64,000 bases of DNA from the NCBI RefSeq assembly GCF_003269065.1, contig NZ_QLTA01000024.1, positions 1 to 64,000 of the forward strand. Direction: 5' to 3'. This DNA comes from Paracidovorax anthurii. GTDB taxonomy: Bacteria; Pseudomonadota; Gammaproteobacteria; Burkholderiales; Burkholderiaceae_C. The position numbers and the translations under genes are program-made. Below the pieces are notes generated by a model that was not told where the DNA came from, did no database searches, and saw only the letters and a list, made by a program, of their open reading frames with translations. Below, piece after piece: positions 44,073 through 51,396 of the stretch; the stretch's first letter is position 1, and each line of letters begins with the position of its first letter.

Positions 44073-45110
44073 TCAGGATTCCAGTACCGCAGGGAAACGG
44101 GCCCCGGAGATGTCCAGGATGCAGGTGCCCCAGGACAGGCCGATGCCGAAGCCGCTCAGCAGCAACTTGTGCGATCCGCTCTCCAGGATGTCGTGCAGCC
44201 GGGCCGTCATCGTCACCGGCAGCGTCGCGCCGCTGGTATTGCCGTAGTCGGCCAGCGTGGAGGGGACTTTTTCCGTGGGCAGCCCCAGCTTCTTGCGGAT
44301 GGTCTCGTTGATCATCCGGTTGGCTTGGTGGAAGACGAAATAGTCCACGTCGTCCTTGGAAACGCCTGCGTACTGGAGTGTTTGCTCCACCGCCGGCGGC
44401 ACTCTCTGGGTCGAGAAGCTGAGCACGGCCGGCCCGTCGAGGAGCAGCCGGTCGGGCCACTGAAGCTCGTCGTCCTCGTCGCGTGTCGGAATGCTGTGGT
44501 GGAACGCATAGGGCTCCCGGTGGCCCCCCACCGGCTTGATGATCGCCTTGTGCCCGCTGCCGTCGCTGTTGAGGTTGAAGTACATCGGCGCCGCGCCGGA
44601 GTGGAACTCCAGGGCGGTGGCGGTACCGGCGTCGGAGAAGAGAGGGTCCCGCTCGCTGGCCGAGCGGTCGCCCACCAGCAAGAGCCCCTTCTTGACCGTG
44701 CCCGCGGAAATCATGCTGCCCAGCAGGTGCAGCCCGAAGGGATAGCCCGAGCAGCCCAGATTCACGTCGAATGCGATCGTGGCGTGCGGCAGTCCCAGGC
44801 GGTCCTGCAGGATGATGGCGGTCGAGGGGATCGGGTAGTCCGGGGATTGCGTGATGACGATGAGCGCGTCCACCTCCTCGCGGGACCATTGCAGGGTCTT
44901 CAGCAGCTTCTCGGTGGCGTCGAACGCCAGATCGGAGAAGCACTGCCACGAGGCGCACAGCCGGCGCTGCTGGATGCCGATGTTGCGCACCAGCCGTTCC
45001 CGCTCGGAGCGCATCCGGGGTGGGCAGTCTTCCAGGTTGGAGAGCACGCGCTTGGGCACGCACGTGGTCATGCCCGCGAAGCGCACGTTGTGCAGGGTGG
45101 ACAGGCCCAT
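44073..45110 (-). CDS. ketoacyl-ACP synthase III-like condensing enzyme
   Basis: A 345-residue thiolase-fold enzyme. The FabH-type triad is intact: Cys120 (DVNLGCSGYPFGL), His261 (FVFHQANRMI) and Asn291 (YGNTSGATLP). It would condense acetyl-CoA (or another starter) with malonyl-ACP to give a short 3-ketoacyl-ACP. It differs enough from housekeeping FabH to be a dedicated copy. It sits six bases from the small ACP gene. Confidence 0.88.
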   Translation of the reverse strand: MGLSTLHNVRFAGMTTCVPKRVLSNLEDCPPRMRSERERLVRNIGIQQRRLCASWQCFSDLAFDATEKLLKTLQWSREEVDALIVITQSPDYPIPSTAIILQDRLGLPHATIAFDVNLGCSGYPFGLHLLGSMISAGTVKKGLLLVGDRSASERDPLFSDAGTATALEFHSGAAPMYFNLNSDGSGHKAIIKPVGGHREPYAFHHSIPTRDEDDELQWPDRLLLDGPAVLSFSTQRVPPAVEQTLQYAGVSKDDVDYFVFHQANRMINETIRKKLGLPTEKVPSTLADYGNTSGATLPVTMTARLHDILESGSHKLLLSGFGIGLSWGTCILDISGARFPAVLES

Positions 45111-45116
45111 GGCGCG

Positions 45117-45347
45117 TTATCCCAGCAGCTTGTACAGGTCCGTGACCGTGACGCAGTTCTTGATGTCGTCGCCCACGATGGTCTTCCCGAACTCCACGTC
45201 GAACATCACGATGACGCCCAGGGCGGCGAGCGAGTCCCACTCCGGCAGGGCGCGCAGCTCGGTCTCCGGGGTGACTTCCACCGGCTCCTGGAAGTCGACG
45301 GCCGTGAGAAAGCTCTCGATGAATTGCTCGATGGAAGGCGAAGACAT
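45117..45347 (-). CDS. dedicated acyl carrier protein
   Basis: A 76-residue acidic protein with the phosphopantetheine site LPEWDSLAALGVIVM (Ser39). It would carry the acyl chain made by the KAS III and FabG-like enzymes. GGAG (45352-45355) is the ribosome site and directly follows the U-tract of the terminator hairpin at 45357-45402. Confidence 0.88.
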   Translation of the reverse strand: MSSPSIEQFIESFLTAVDFQEPVEVTPETELRALPEWDSLAALGVIVMFDVEFGKTIVGDDIKNCVTVTDLYKLLG

Positions 45348-45356
45348 GCGTACTCC

Positions 45357-45402
45357 AAAATAAAAAATGCCGCTGAGGCCAATTGATCGGTCCTGAGCGG
45401 CA
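45357..45402 (-). terminator. terminator/attenuator between flagellin and ACP operon
   Basis: On the minus strand TGCCGCT and AGCGGCA (ends at 45402 and 45368) form a seven-base stem extended by AGG/CCT with one mismatch, followed by TTTTTTATTTT. It lies just after the flagellin stop and nine bases before the ACP start codon. No separate promoter fits between it and the ACP gene, so read-through or a promoter upstream of it is needed. Confidence 0.75.
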
Positions 45403-45426
45403 GTGTATTAGCGTCTGGATACGTTT

Positions 45427-46656
45427 TCAGCCTTGGAGCAGCTTCAAAACCTGTTGGGGCAACTGGTTGGCCTGGGCCACCATGGCGGTGCCGGCCTGCT
45501 GCAGGATCTGCGTGCGCGACAGGTTCGCGGTTTCCTTGGCGAAATCGGCGTCCATGATGCGGCCGCGCGCCGCCGACATGTTCTCGGCCTGGATGTCGAT
45601 GTTGGCGATGGCGCTCTCGAAGCGGCTCTGCAGGGCGCCCAGGTCGGCACGGGCCGAGTTCACCTGGTCGATGGCGCTGTCGATCTTCTTAAGGGCGATC
45701 CACGCATCCTTCTGCGTATCGATGTTGACCGTGTCGATGCCCTTCTGGGCGGTGCCGGTCGCGGCGGTGAGCGTGGGAGCGGTGAAGCCCGTGTCGGCCA
45801 CCGAGAAGCCCGTGAACGTCACGGTGGCGGGAACCGGGGGCGTGCCGTCGGTGAGTTTGCCCGAGGCGAACTCCAGGTCGTAGGTGCCGTCGTCCTTCTT
45901 GGTCAGGAAGGCCGTGACGCCCGTGTCGGCCGACTTGTTGTTGATGGCGCTCATGATCTGGCCCATGCGCTCCACGCCCGAGCCGGCCGCCTTGATCGCG
46001 CCCAGGTCGATCGTTGTGGACGTGCTGCCCATGTTCACGGCGATGGTCAGGGTGCCGGCCGGGATGGCCGTGTTGAAGCCCGTGATGGTCGTGTCGGACG
46101 CGTCCACCGAGATGGCGGTGGCCGTGCTCGAATAGCTGATGTTCGCCAGGCCGGAGGAGCGGGTGTCGGCCAGGGAGCCCAGCGTGACGTTGTCGCCCGA
46201 GTTGGCGCCCACCTGGAACAGCGCGCCGGCGAAGCTGCCGTCGAGGATCTTCTGGCCGTTGAAGGTCGTCTGCTTGGACACCCGGTCGATTTCGTCGGTG
46301 AGCTGCTTGACTTCCGCCTGGAGCGCGGTGCGGTCGGCCTTGCTGTTGGTGGCGTTGCTGGCCTGCACGGCGAGTTCGCGCATGCGCTGCAGCATGTCGC
46401 CCACCTTGCCCAGGGCGCCTTCGGCCGTCTGCGCCAGCGAGATGCCGTCGTTGGCGTTGCGGGAGGCGACGGCCAGGCCGCGCACCTGGGTGTTCATGCG
46501 CTCGGCGATGGCCAGACCCGCAGCATCGTCCTTGGCGCTGTTCACGCGCACGCCGGACGAGAGGCGCTGCATGGACGTGGCGAGCGACGATTGGGAAAGG
46601 CTCAGATTGCGCTGCGCGTTGATGGAGGCGATGTTGGTGTTGATGGTCGAGGCCAT
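45427..46656 (-). CDS. fliC: flagellin, first copy
   Basis: A 409-residue flagellin. The D0/D1 start MASTINTNIASINAQRNLSLSQ and the flg22-type segment RLSSGVRVNSAKDDAAGLAIA are canonical; the C-terminal D0 ends NQLPQQVLKLLQG. The central region (about residues 175-310) is Thr/Ser/Gly-rich, as expected for surface-exposed and possibly glycosylated domains. AAGGAG precedes the ATG. I could not find a convincing sigma-28 site upstream. It diverges from the second flagellin gene and is followed by a terminator and the acyl-module genes. Confidence 0.96.
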   Translation of the reverse strand: MASTINTNIASINAQRNLSLSQSSLATSMQRLSSGVRVNSAKDDAAGLAIAERMNTQVRGLAVASRNANDGISLAQTAEGALGKVGDMLQRMRELAVQASNATNSKADRTALQAEVKQLTDEIDRVSKQTTFNGQKILDGSFAGALFQVGANSGDNVTLGSLADTRSSGLANISYSSTATAISVDASDTTITGFNTAIPAGTLTIAVNMGSTSTTIDLGAIKAAGSGVERMGQIMSAINNKSADTGVTAFLTKKDDGTYDLEFASGKLTDGTPPVPATVTFTGFSVADTGFTAPTLTAATGTAQKGIDTVNIDTQKDAWIALKKIDSAIDQVNSARADLGALQSRFESAIANIDIQAENMSAARGRIMDADFAKETANLSRTQILQQAGTAMVAQANQLPQQVLKLLQG

Positions 46657-47057
46657 TGCGGAACTCCTTCGCTAAAGGGATGGGCACTGCTGCCGTGCCA
46701 AGGACACACCACCGTCTGCGGGCAACCCTAGCGTTGGAAGGAATTCTGCGAGTCCCCTGTTTTTGTGGAGTGGCGAAAAAAGGGCGGAAAACCAGCCATA
46801 TCGTTCGTTGCGCTGAAGCAACACGTCGGCGCAAGGCGGCCGGGGCGGGAGTTTGTAAGAAATATTTGCACGCGAACGCTCAAGTTCCCGCCGGGCCGCC
46901 CGATAACCCAAGCAACAGGTTCACACAAGCGAATTTGTTGACCGGCAAGCGATGGATGGGTTCACGTGACTGCCGCCCCGGTCTTGGCTGCTGGCCCTCA
47001 TGGCTGGCGTTGTGATCGGCGGCTTAGCCGGAATTTAGCAATCAAGGAGCGTTTCAA
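46657..47057. other. divergent flagellin regulatory gap
   Basis: A 401-base noncoding region, more AT-rich than its surroundings. It contains the sigma-28 site for the plus-strand flagellin (46880-46906). A GGGCACTG...CCGTGCC inverted sequence lies at 46682-46699, close to the minus-strand flagellin start. No gene is credible. Confidence 0.6.
46880..46906 (+). promoter_or_regulatory. candidate sigma-28 promoter for the second flagellin
   Basis: TCAAGTTC (46880-46887), exactly 11 bases, CCCGATAA (46899-46906). Close to TAAAGTTT-N11-GCCGATAA (seven of eight in the -10). It predicts a 5' leader of about 145 bases before the ATG at 47058. Confidence 0.75.
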
Positions 47058-48272
47058 ATGGCTACTACCATCAACACGAACATCGCCTCTCTCAATGCCC
47101 AGCGCAATCTGGGTATGTCGCAATCGTCGCTCACCACGTCCATGGCGCGCCTCTCGTCCGGCCTGCGCATTACCAGCGCCAAGGACGACGCGGCGGGGTC
47201 GTCTATCGAGCAGCGTATGAATAGCCAGATCAGGGGCCTGGCCGTGGCCGGCCGCAATGCCAACGACGGCATCTCGCTGGCGCAGACGGCCGAAGGCGCC
47301 CTGGGCAAGGTGGGCGACATGCTGCAGCGCATGCGTGAACTCGCTGTGCAGTCCAGCAACGCCACCAACAGCAAGAAGGACCGCGAGGCCCTGCAATCCG
47401 AAGTGAAGCAGCTCTCGGACGAAATCGACCGCGTGGCCAAGCAGACCAGCTTCAACGGCCAGAAGATCCTCGACGGCAGCTTCGCCGGCGCGCTGTTCCA
47501 GGTGGGTGCCAACTCGGGCGAAAACATCACCGTGGGCGCCCTGACGAACTCCTCCGCATCCGGCCTGTCCAACATCGACTATTCCACCGGCAGTGTGACC
47601 TCCATCAATGCCAGCGACACGACGATCACGGGCTTCGGCACGGAAATCGCCTCGGGCAGCATGACCATCCAGGTGGGCTCGGCTTCCGCGATCGACCTGG
47701 GCACCATCAAGGCTGCGGGCTCCGGCGTGGAACGCCTGGGCCAGGTGGTTTCGGCGATCAACAACAAGTCGGCCGACACCGGCGTCACGGCCTTCATGAC
47801 CAAGAAGGACGACGGCACCTACGACCTGGAGTTCGCATCGTCGAAGCTCAACAATGCGACGCCGCCGGTGCCGGAGACGATCACGTTCACGGGCTTCTCG
47901 GTGGCCAACAACGGCTTCGCCGCCCCCACGCTCACCGCTGCGGCCGGCACCGACAAGAAGGGCATCGACACGGTCACCGTGGCAACGCAGAAGGATGCGT
48001 GGGTGGCGCTCAAGAAGATCGACAGCGCCATCGACCAGGTGAACTCGGCCCGTGCCGACCTGGGCGCCCTGCAGAGCCGCTTCGAGAACTCGGTGGGCAA
48101 CATCGACATCCAGGCGGAAAACCTCTCCGCATCGCGCGGCCGCATCGTGGATGCCGACTTCGCCAAGGAAACCGCGAACCTGTCGCGCACGCAGATCCTG
48201 CAACAGGCCGGCACCGCCATGGTGGCCCAAGCCAACCAGCTGCCGCAAGGGGTCTTGTCCCTGCTGCGTTAA
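47058..48272 (+). CDS. fliC: flagellin, second copy
   Basis: A 404-residue flagellin highly similar to the first copy, with the start MATTINTNIASLNAQRNLGMSQ and end NQLPQGVLSLLR. The flg22-type segment is altered at its end: SAKDDAAGSSIEQRM where the first copy has SAKDDAAGLAIAERM. The central domain is slightly shorter (Ser/Thr-rich, about residues 170-305). AAGGAG is upstream. fliD follows 156 bases later. Confidence 0.96.
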   Translation: MATTINTNIASLNAQRNLGMSQSSLTTSMARLSSGLRITSAKDDAAGSSIEQRMNSQIRGLAVAGRNANDGISLAQTAEGALGKVGDMLQRMRELAVQSSNATNSKKDREALQSEVKQLSDEIDRVAKQTSFNGQKILDGSFAGALFQVGANSGENITVGALTNSSASGLSNIDYSTGSVTSINASDTTITGFGTEIASGSMTIQVGSASAIDLGTIKAAGSGVERLGQVVSAINNKSADTGVTAFMTKKDDGTYDLEFASSKLNNATPPVPETITFTGFSVANNGFAAPTLTAAAGTDKKGIDTVTVATQKDAWVALKKIDSAIDQVNSARADLGALQSRFENSVGNIDIQAENLSASRGRIVDADFAKETANLSRTQILQQAGTAMVAQANQLPQGVLSLLR

Positions 48273-48284
48273 GCAGTGGCTTAT

Positions 48285-48312
48285 AAGGGGTAGCGGCCGG
48301 GGCCGGCCCCTT
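48285..48312 (+). terminator. possible terminator hairpin after the second flagellin
   Basis: AAGGGG (48285-48290) and CCCCTT (48307-48312) enclose a second GC-rich stem CGGCC/GGCCG. No real U-tract follows, so termination may be partial and allow read-through to fliD. Confidence 0.35.
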
Positions 48313-48428
48313 GCTAAGCGGCGACAGGGCGGCTCCTGTGGCCGCTTTTCCCGCTTTTGGAACGGGAAGGTTCTTGCCAGAATCGCGTTTCATCAATGAC
48401 GGCGGGCTTTCTGCCCAGGGAGATGAAC

Positions 48429-49856
48429 ATGGCCACCATTAGCTCGATCGGGGTCGGCAGCGGACTGAATGTCGAGGACATTATTACCAAGACCATTGCG
48501 CTGGAGAAACAGCCGCTCACGAAGCTGCAGGCGACGGCCAGTTCCATCCAGACCAAGATCTCGACCTATTCGCAGATCAAGTCCCTCGTTTCCACCCTCT
48601 CCGACGCGGCGTCCAAGCTCACGCGCGACAGCGCCTGGAACGGCATGGCGGTCACATCGTCCAACAGCGATGCCGTGTCGGTGTCGGTGTCGGGCATCGC
48701 GAGCGCATCTTCTTTCTCGATGAGCGTGCAGCAGCTCTCGCGTGCCCAGTCGGTCGCGTCCTCGGTCGTGACCAAGGATTCCGCCGTGGGCGCCGGGACC
48801 ATGGCCATCCAGCTGGGCACCTGGAATTCCACCGCGAATCCGCCCACCTTCGCGGCGGGCTCCGCTGCGGCGTTCAATGTCTCCGTGTCGGCCACCGACA
48901 CGATGACCTCCATCGCCACCAAGATCAACGAGGCTGGCGGCGGCGTGACCGCCACCGTGCTGCGCGATGCCTCGGGCGAGCGCCTGATGCTGCGCTCCAA
49001 TACCACGGGCGAGGAGTCCGGCTTCCGTGTCCAGGTGACGGAGGATTCCTCATCGCCCGGCCTCTCCAAGCTCGCGTTCGATCCGCAGTCGTCGGCCGGC
49101 ACGGGCATGGCCGGCAATGCGATCCAGTACGCGCAGAACGCGCAGGCCAAGATCAATGGCATCAGCGTCACGTCCAAGACCAATGTCTTCGCCGAAGCGA
49201 TTCCCGGCTTGACGCTGACGGCCGCCAAGGTCACGACGGAGGACGTGGAAATCTCGTCCAAGGCGGACACGGCGACCATGAAGAAGAACATCCAGGACTT
49301 CGTGGATGCGTACAACGCCGTCAACGACCTGCTGGGCAGTGTCACCAAGTACGACAGCGACACGAAGACCGCCGGCGTGCTGCAGGGCGATGGCACGACC
49401 GTGGGGCTGCAGAACACGCTGCGCGCGGCCATGACCACCGCCACGGGCGGCACGGCAGCCCTCCAGACCCTCTCGGACTTCGGCATCGAGATGCAGCGGG
49501 GGGGCAAGCTCAACGTGGATGCGACCAAGCTCGACACGGCGCTCAAGACACCCGATACGCTCAAGACCTTCTTCGCGGCGGACCCCGCGTCCGGCGGTAC
49601 CAGCACGGGCCTGGGTGTGCGCATCAAGTCGCTGACCTCCAGCATGCTGGCCTTCGATGGCCTGATGAACAACAAGACCGATGCGCTGAACGCCGAGGTC
49701 GATCGCAACACCGCAGACCAGGACAAGGTGAACAAGCGCGCCGATACCGTGGAAAAGCGCATGCGTGCCCAGTACACGGCGCTCGACACGCAGATGGCCA
49801 GCATCTCGTCGCTGAGCACCTACATGACGCAGCAGATCGCGAAGTGGAATGCCTGA
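48429..49856 (+). CDS. fliD: flagellar filament cap protein FliD (HAP2)
   Basis: A 475-residue cap protein. MATISSIGVGSGLNVEDIITKTIALEK is the family start, NINGISVTSKTN-like and PGLTLTAAKVTTEDVEIS blocks follow, and the C-terminal coiled segment ends STYMTQQIAKWN. The start at 48429 is set by AGGGAG six bases upstream; the ATG six bases earlier is too close to it. FliD caps the filament and folds incoming flagellin. fliS and fliT, its neighbours, encode the matching chaperones. Confidence 0.95.
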   Translation: MATISSIGVGSGLNVEDIITKTIALEKQPLTKLQATASSIQTKISTYSQIKSLVSTLSDAASKLTRDSAWNGMAVTSSNSDAVSVSVSGIASASSFSMSVQQLSRAQSVASSVVTKDSAVGAGTMAIQLGTWNSTANPPTFAAGSAAAFNVSVSATDTMTSIATKINEAGGGVTATVLRDASGERLMLRSNTTGEESGFRVQVTEDSSSPGLSKLAFDPQSSAGTGMAGNAIQYAQNAQAKINGISVTSKTNVFAEAIPGLTLTAAKVTTEDVEISSKADTATMKKNIQDFVDAYNAVNDLLGSVTKYDSDTKTAGVLQGDGTTVGLQNTLRAAMTTATGGTAALQTLSDFGIEMQRGGKLNVDATKLDTALKTPDTLKTFFAADPASGGTSTGLGVRIKSLTSSMLAFDGLMNNKTDALNAEVDRNTADQDKVNKRADTVEKRMRAQYTALDTQMASISSLSTYMTQQIAKWNA

Positions 49857-49954
49857 CCCCATGGTCCGCAGCCTGGCTTCATCCCGCACAGAATGCCCTT
49901 GAGTTCTCCCCACATCTGCCGATAAAGAAGGTAAGCAGCATGAAGGAGTCCTCG

Positions 49955-50362
49955 ATGTATACGCCAGTCAGTTCCCGCGCAGCCTCGGTCTATCGTCAGG
50001 TGGGCGTCCAGTCCAGCGTGGACGGCGCATCGCCGCACCAGCTGATCCAGATGCTCTTCGAGGGCCTGATGCAGTCGCTCAATGCCGCGCGCGGCTCCAT
50101 GCAGCGCGGCGAGGTGGAGGAAAAGGGGCGGCACCTCGGCAAGGCCGTCCGCATCCTGGAAGAGGGCCTGAAGGGAGGGCTCAGCCCCATGGGTGGCGAG
50201 CTGTCCGTGAACCTGCGCTCCCTCTACGACTATTGCGTCGGTCGCCTGACCATGGCCAACCTGCGCAATGACGTGTCCCTGGTGGAGGAAGTGGTCAACC
50301 TGATTGTCCCCGTGGCACAGGGCTGGAGCGAGATCGGCCTGGAGACGCGCCGCTCGACCTGA
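49955..50362 (+). CDS. fliS: flagellin chaperone FliS
   Basis: A 135-residue protein: MYTPVSSRAASVYRQVGVQSSVDGASPHQLIQMLFEGLM is the FliS start (Tyr-rich N-terminus and PHQLI motif). ATG 49955 with AAGGAG six bases upstream is preferred over earlier in-frame starts. It binds the flagellin C-terminus and prevents premature polymerisation. Confidence 0.95.
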   Translation: MYTPVSSRAASVYRQVGVQSSVDGASPHQLIQMLFEGLMQSLNAARGSMQRGEVEEKGRHLGKAVRILEEGLKGGLSPMGGELSVNLRSLYDYCVGRLTMANLRNDVSLVEEVVNLIVPVAQGWSEIGLETRRST

Positions 50363-50376
50363 GGGGAGTAAGAGAA

Positions 50377-50676
50377 ATGTCCAATATGCTCATCGACTAT
50401 TACAAAGCCATCGAAGACAGCAGCGCCCGGATGCTGGAGGCGGCCAGACTGAAGGACTGGGACGAGGTCGTGCGCTGCGAGGGGGCCTGCGCGGTCCTGA
50501 TCGAGCAGCTTCGCTTCCAGTCCCAGGACCAGGAACTGCTGCCGGAGCACCGCCGCGAGAAGACCCGCATCATGCAGCGCATCCTGCGCAACGACGCCCA
50601 GATCCGCTGCCTGGCCGAGCCCTGGCTCGCGCAGTTCGAGCACCTGTTCGACCGCCAGCCCGTGATCGTTCACTGA
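50377..50676 (+). CDS. fliT: flagellar chaperone FliT
   Basis: A 99-residue helical protein (MLIDYYKAIEDSSARMLEAARLKDWDEVV) in the fliD-fliS-fliT order. FliT chaperones FliD and in some species also restrains FlhDC. Sequence conservation is weak, so position carries much of the call. It ends before a strong bidirectional terminator. Confidence 0.88.
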   Translation: MSNMLIDYYKAIEDSSARMLEAARLKDWDEVVRCEGACAVLIEQLRFQSQDQELLPEHRREKTRIMQRILRNDAQIRCLAEPWLAQFEHLFDRQPVIVH

Positions 50677-50740
50677 CCCGGCCGCACGGGCGGCACCCCG
50701 GTGGTGGCCGGGCCTGTCGGGAGCCCCTGGCCGGCAAAGG

Positions 50741-50783
50741 AAAAAGCCTCGCACCCTTTCATGGGGTGCGAGGCTTTTTTTTT
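50741..50783. terminator. strong bidirectional rho-independent terminator
   Basis: AAAAAGCCTCGCACCC (50741-50756), seven-base loop, GGGTGCGAGGCTTTTT (50764-50779), with the T run continuing to 50783. It ends fliDST from the left and, with TTTTT on the minus strand, fliE from the right. Confidence 0.92.
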
Positions 50784-50796
50784 GGCGTGAGGCGGC

Positions 50797-51222
50797 TTAT
50801 CTTGGAAGGATTGGGGAAGAAATACCCTCCATGTCGCCGTATTTTCTATCTTGTTTGCTATTAAAAAGTGAGTTTTCCAGCTGCTGCCCCGGCGTGGACT
50901 CGGGGGGGCAGACCTGCATGTTCATGATGTCGGTATAGGCCTGCACCATCCGGTTGCGCACGTGCAGGGTGGCCTGGAAGCCGACCTGGGCCTTCTGGAT
51001 GGCGACCATGGTTTCCTCCAGGCTGACGGCGGGGTTCTCCATCTGCACTTCCTGCTGCAGGTTGGAGGCGCGGTTCTGGGCGGCGCTGACCGACTGCAGC
51101 GCGCCCTTGAGCGCGGAGGAAAAGCCGACGTCCTGCCCGGAGGCCTCCGGGGCGGCCGTGGCACGGCGCGCCAGGCCGGCGCCCGTGAGGGGGGCTGTGG
51201 AGCTGGAGATGCGGAGGTCCAT
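50797..51222 (-). CDS. fliE: flagellar hook-basal body protein FliE with extra C-terminal tail
   Basis: A 141-residue FliE. Residues 1-104 are canonical: MDLRISSSTAPL start, FSSALKGALQSVSAAQNRA, SLEETMVAIQKAQVGFQATLHVRNRMVQAYTDIMNMQV. FliE normally ends at or near that MQV. Here the frame continues for 37 residues (CPPESTPGQQLENS...ILPR), and the end of that tail is encoded by a copy of the dispersed repeat. FliE joins the MS ring and export gate to the rod. The Shine-Dalgarno sequence is weak; an upstream in-frame start at 51255 would add 11 residues. Confidence 0.92.
   Translation of the reverse strand: MDLRISSSTAPLTGAGLARRATAAPEASGQDVGFSSALKGALQSVSAAQNRASNLQQEVQMENPAVSLEETMVAIQKAQVGFQATLHVRNRMVQAYTDIMNMQVCPPESTPGQQLENSLFNSKQDRKYGDMEGISSPILPR
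50826..50872 (+). repeat. dispersed hairpin repeat, copy D, overlapping fliE
   Basis: TCCATGTCGCCGTATTTT followed by CTATCTTGTTTGCTATTAAAAAG. It shares the CCATGTCGCCG (50829-50839) and GTTTGCTATT blocks with copies A-C. It lies inside the 3' end of the fliE reading frame, on the opposite strand. Confidence 0.75.
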
Positions 51223-51396
51223 GGCGGTTCGCGGGAGGGTTTCGGGATGGTGCAATCCTAGGCGTGCGCCGCCGGGGCATCCTGGGGAATAAATGGGAAA
51301 ACGGGGGGCTTATCCGGGCGCCGGGCGGGGCGGGGGCGCCCAATAATCGCGGCACGCCAGACTCCGTGTGCCGTGTCGGCCCTCTTGGAAAGCACC
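51223..51396. promoter_or_regulatory. divergent fliE-fliF control region
   Basis: GGGGAATAAATGGGAAAA at 51284-51301 closely matches GGGGAATAGAGGGAAAA before flgI (9510-9526) and partly CGGGAATAGAAGG before flhB. GCCCAATAAT (51338-51347) recurs before fliL (58299-58308); its AATAAT could be a -10 for fliF. I cannot assign a regulator. Confidence 0.4.

Noticed and set aside
46682-46702. TTGGCACG-like sequence before the minus-strand flagellin as a sigma-54 promoter
   Set aside because: The -24 half matches but the -12 GC is at the wrong spacing (12 instead of 10), and it lies too close to the start codon.
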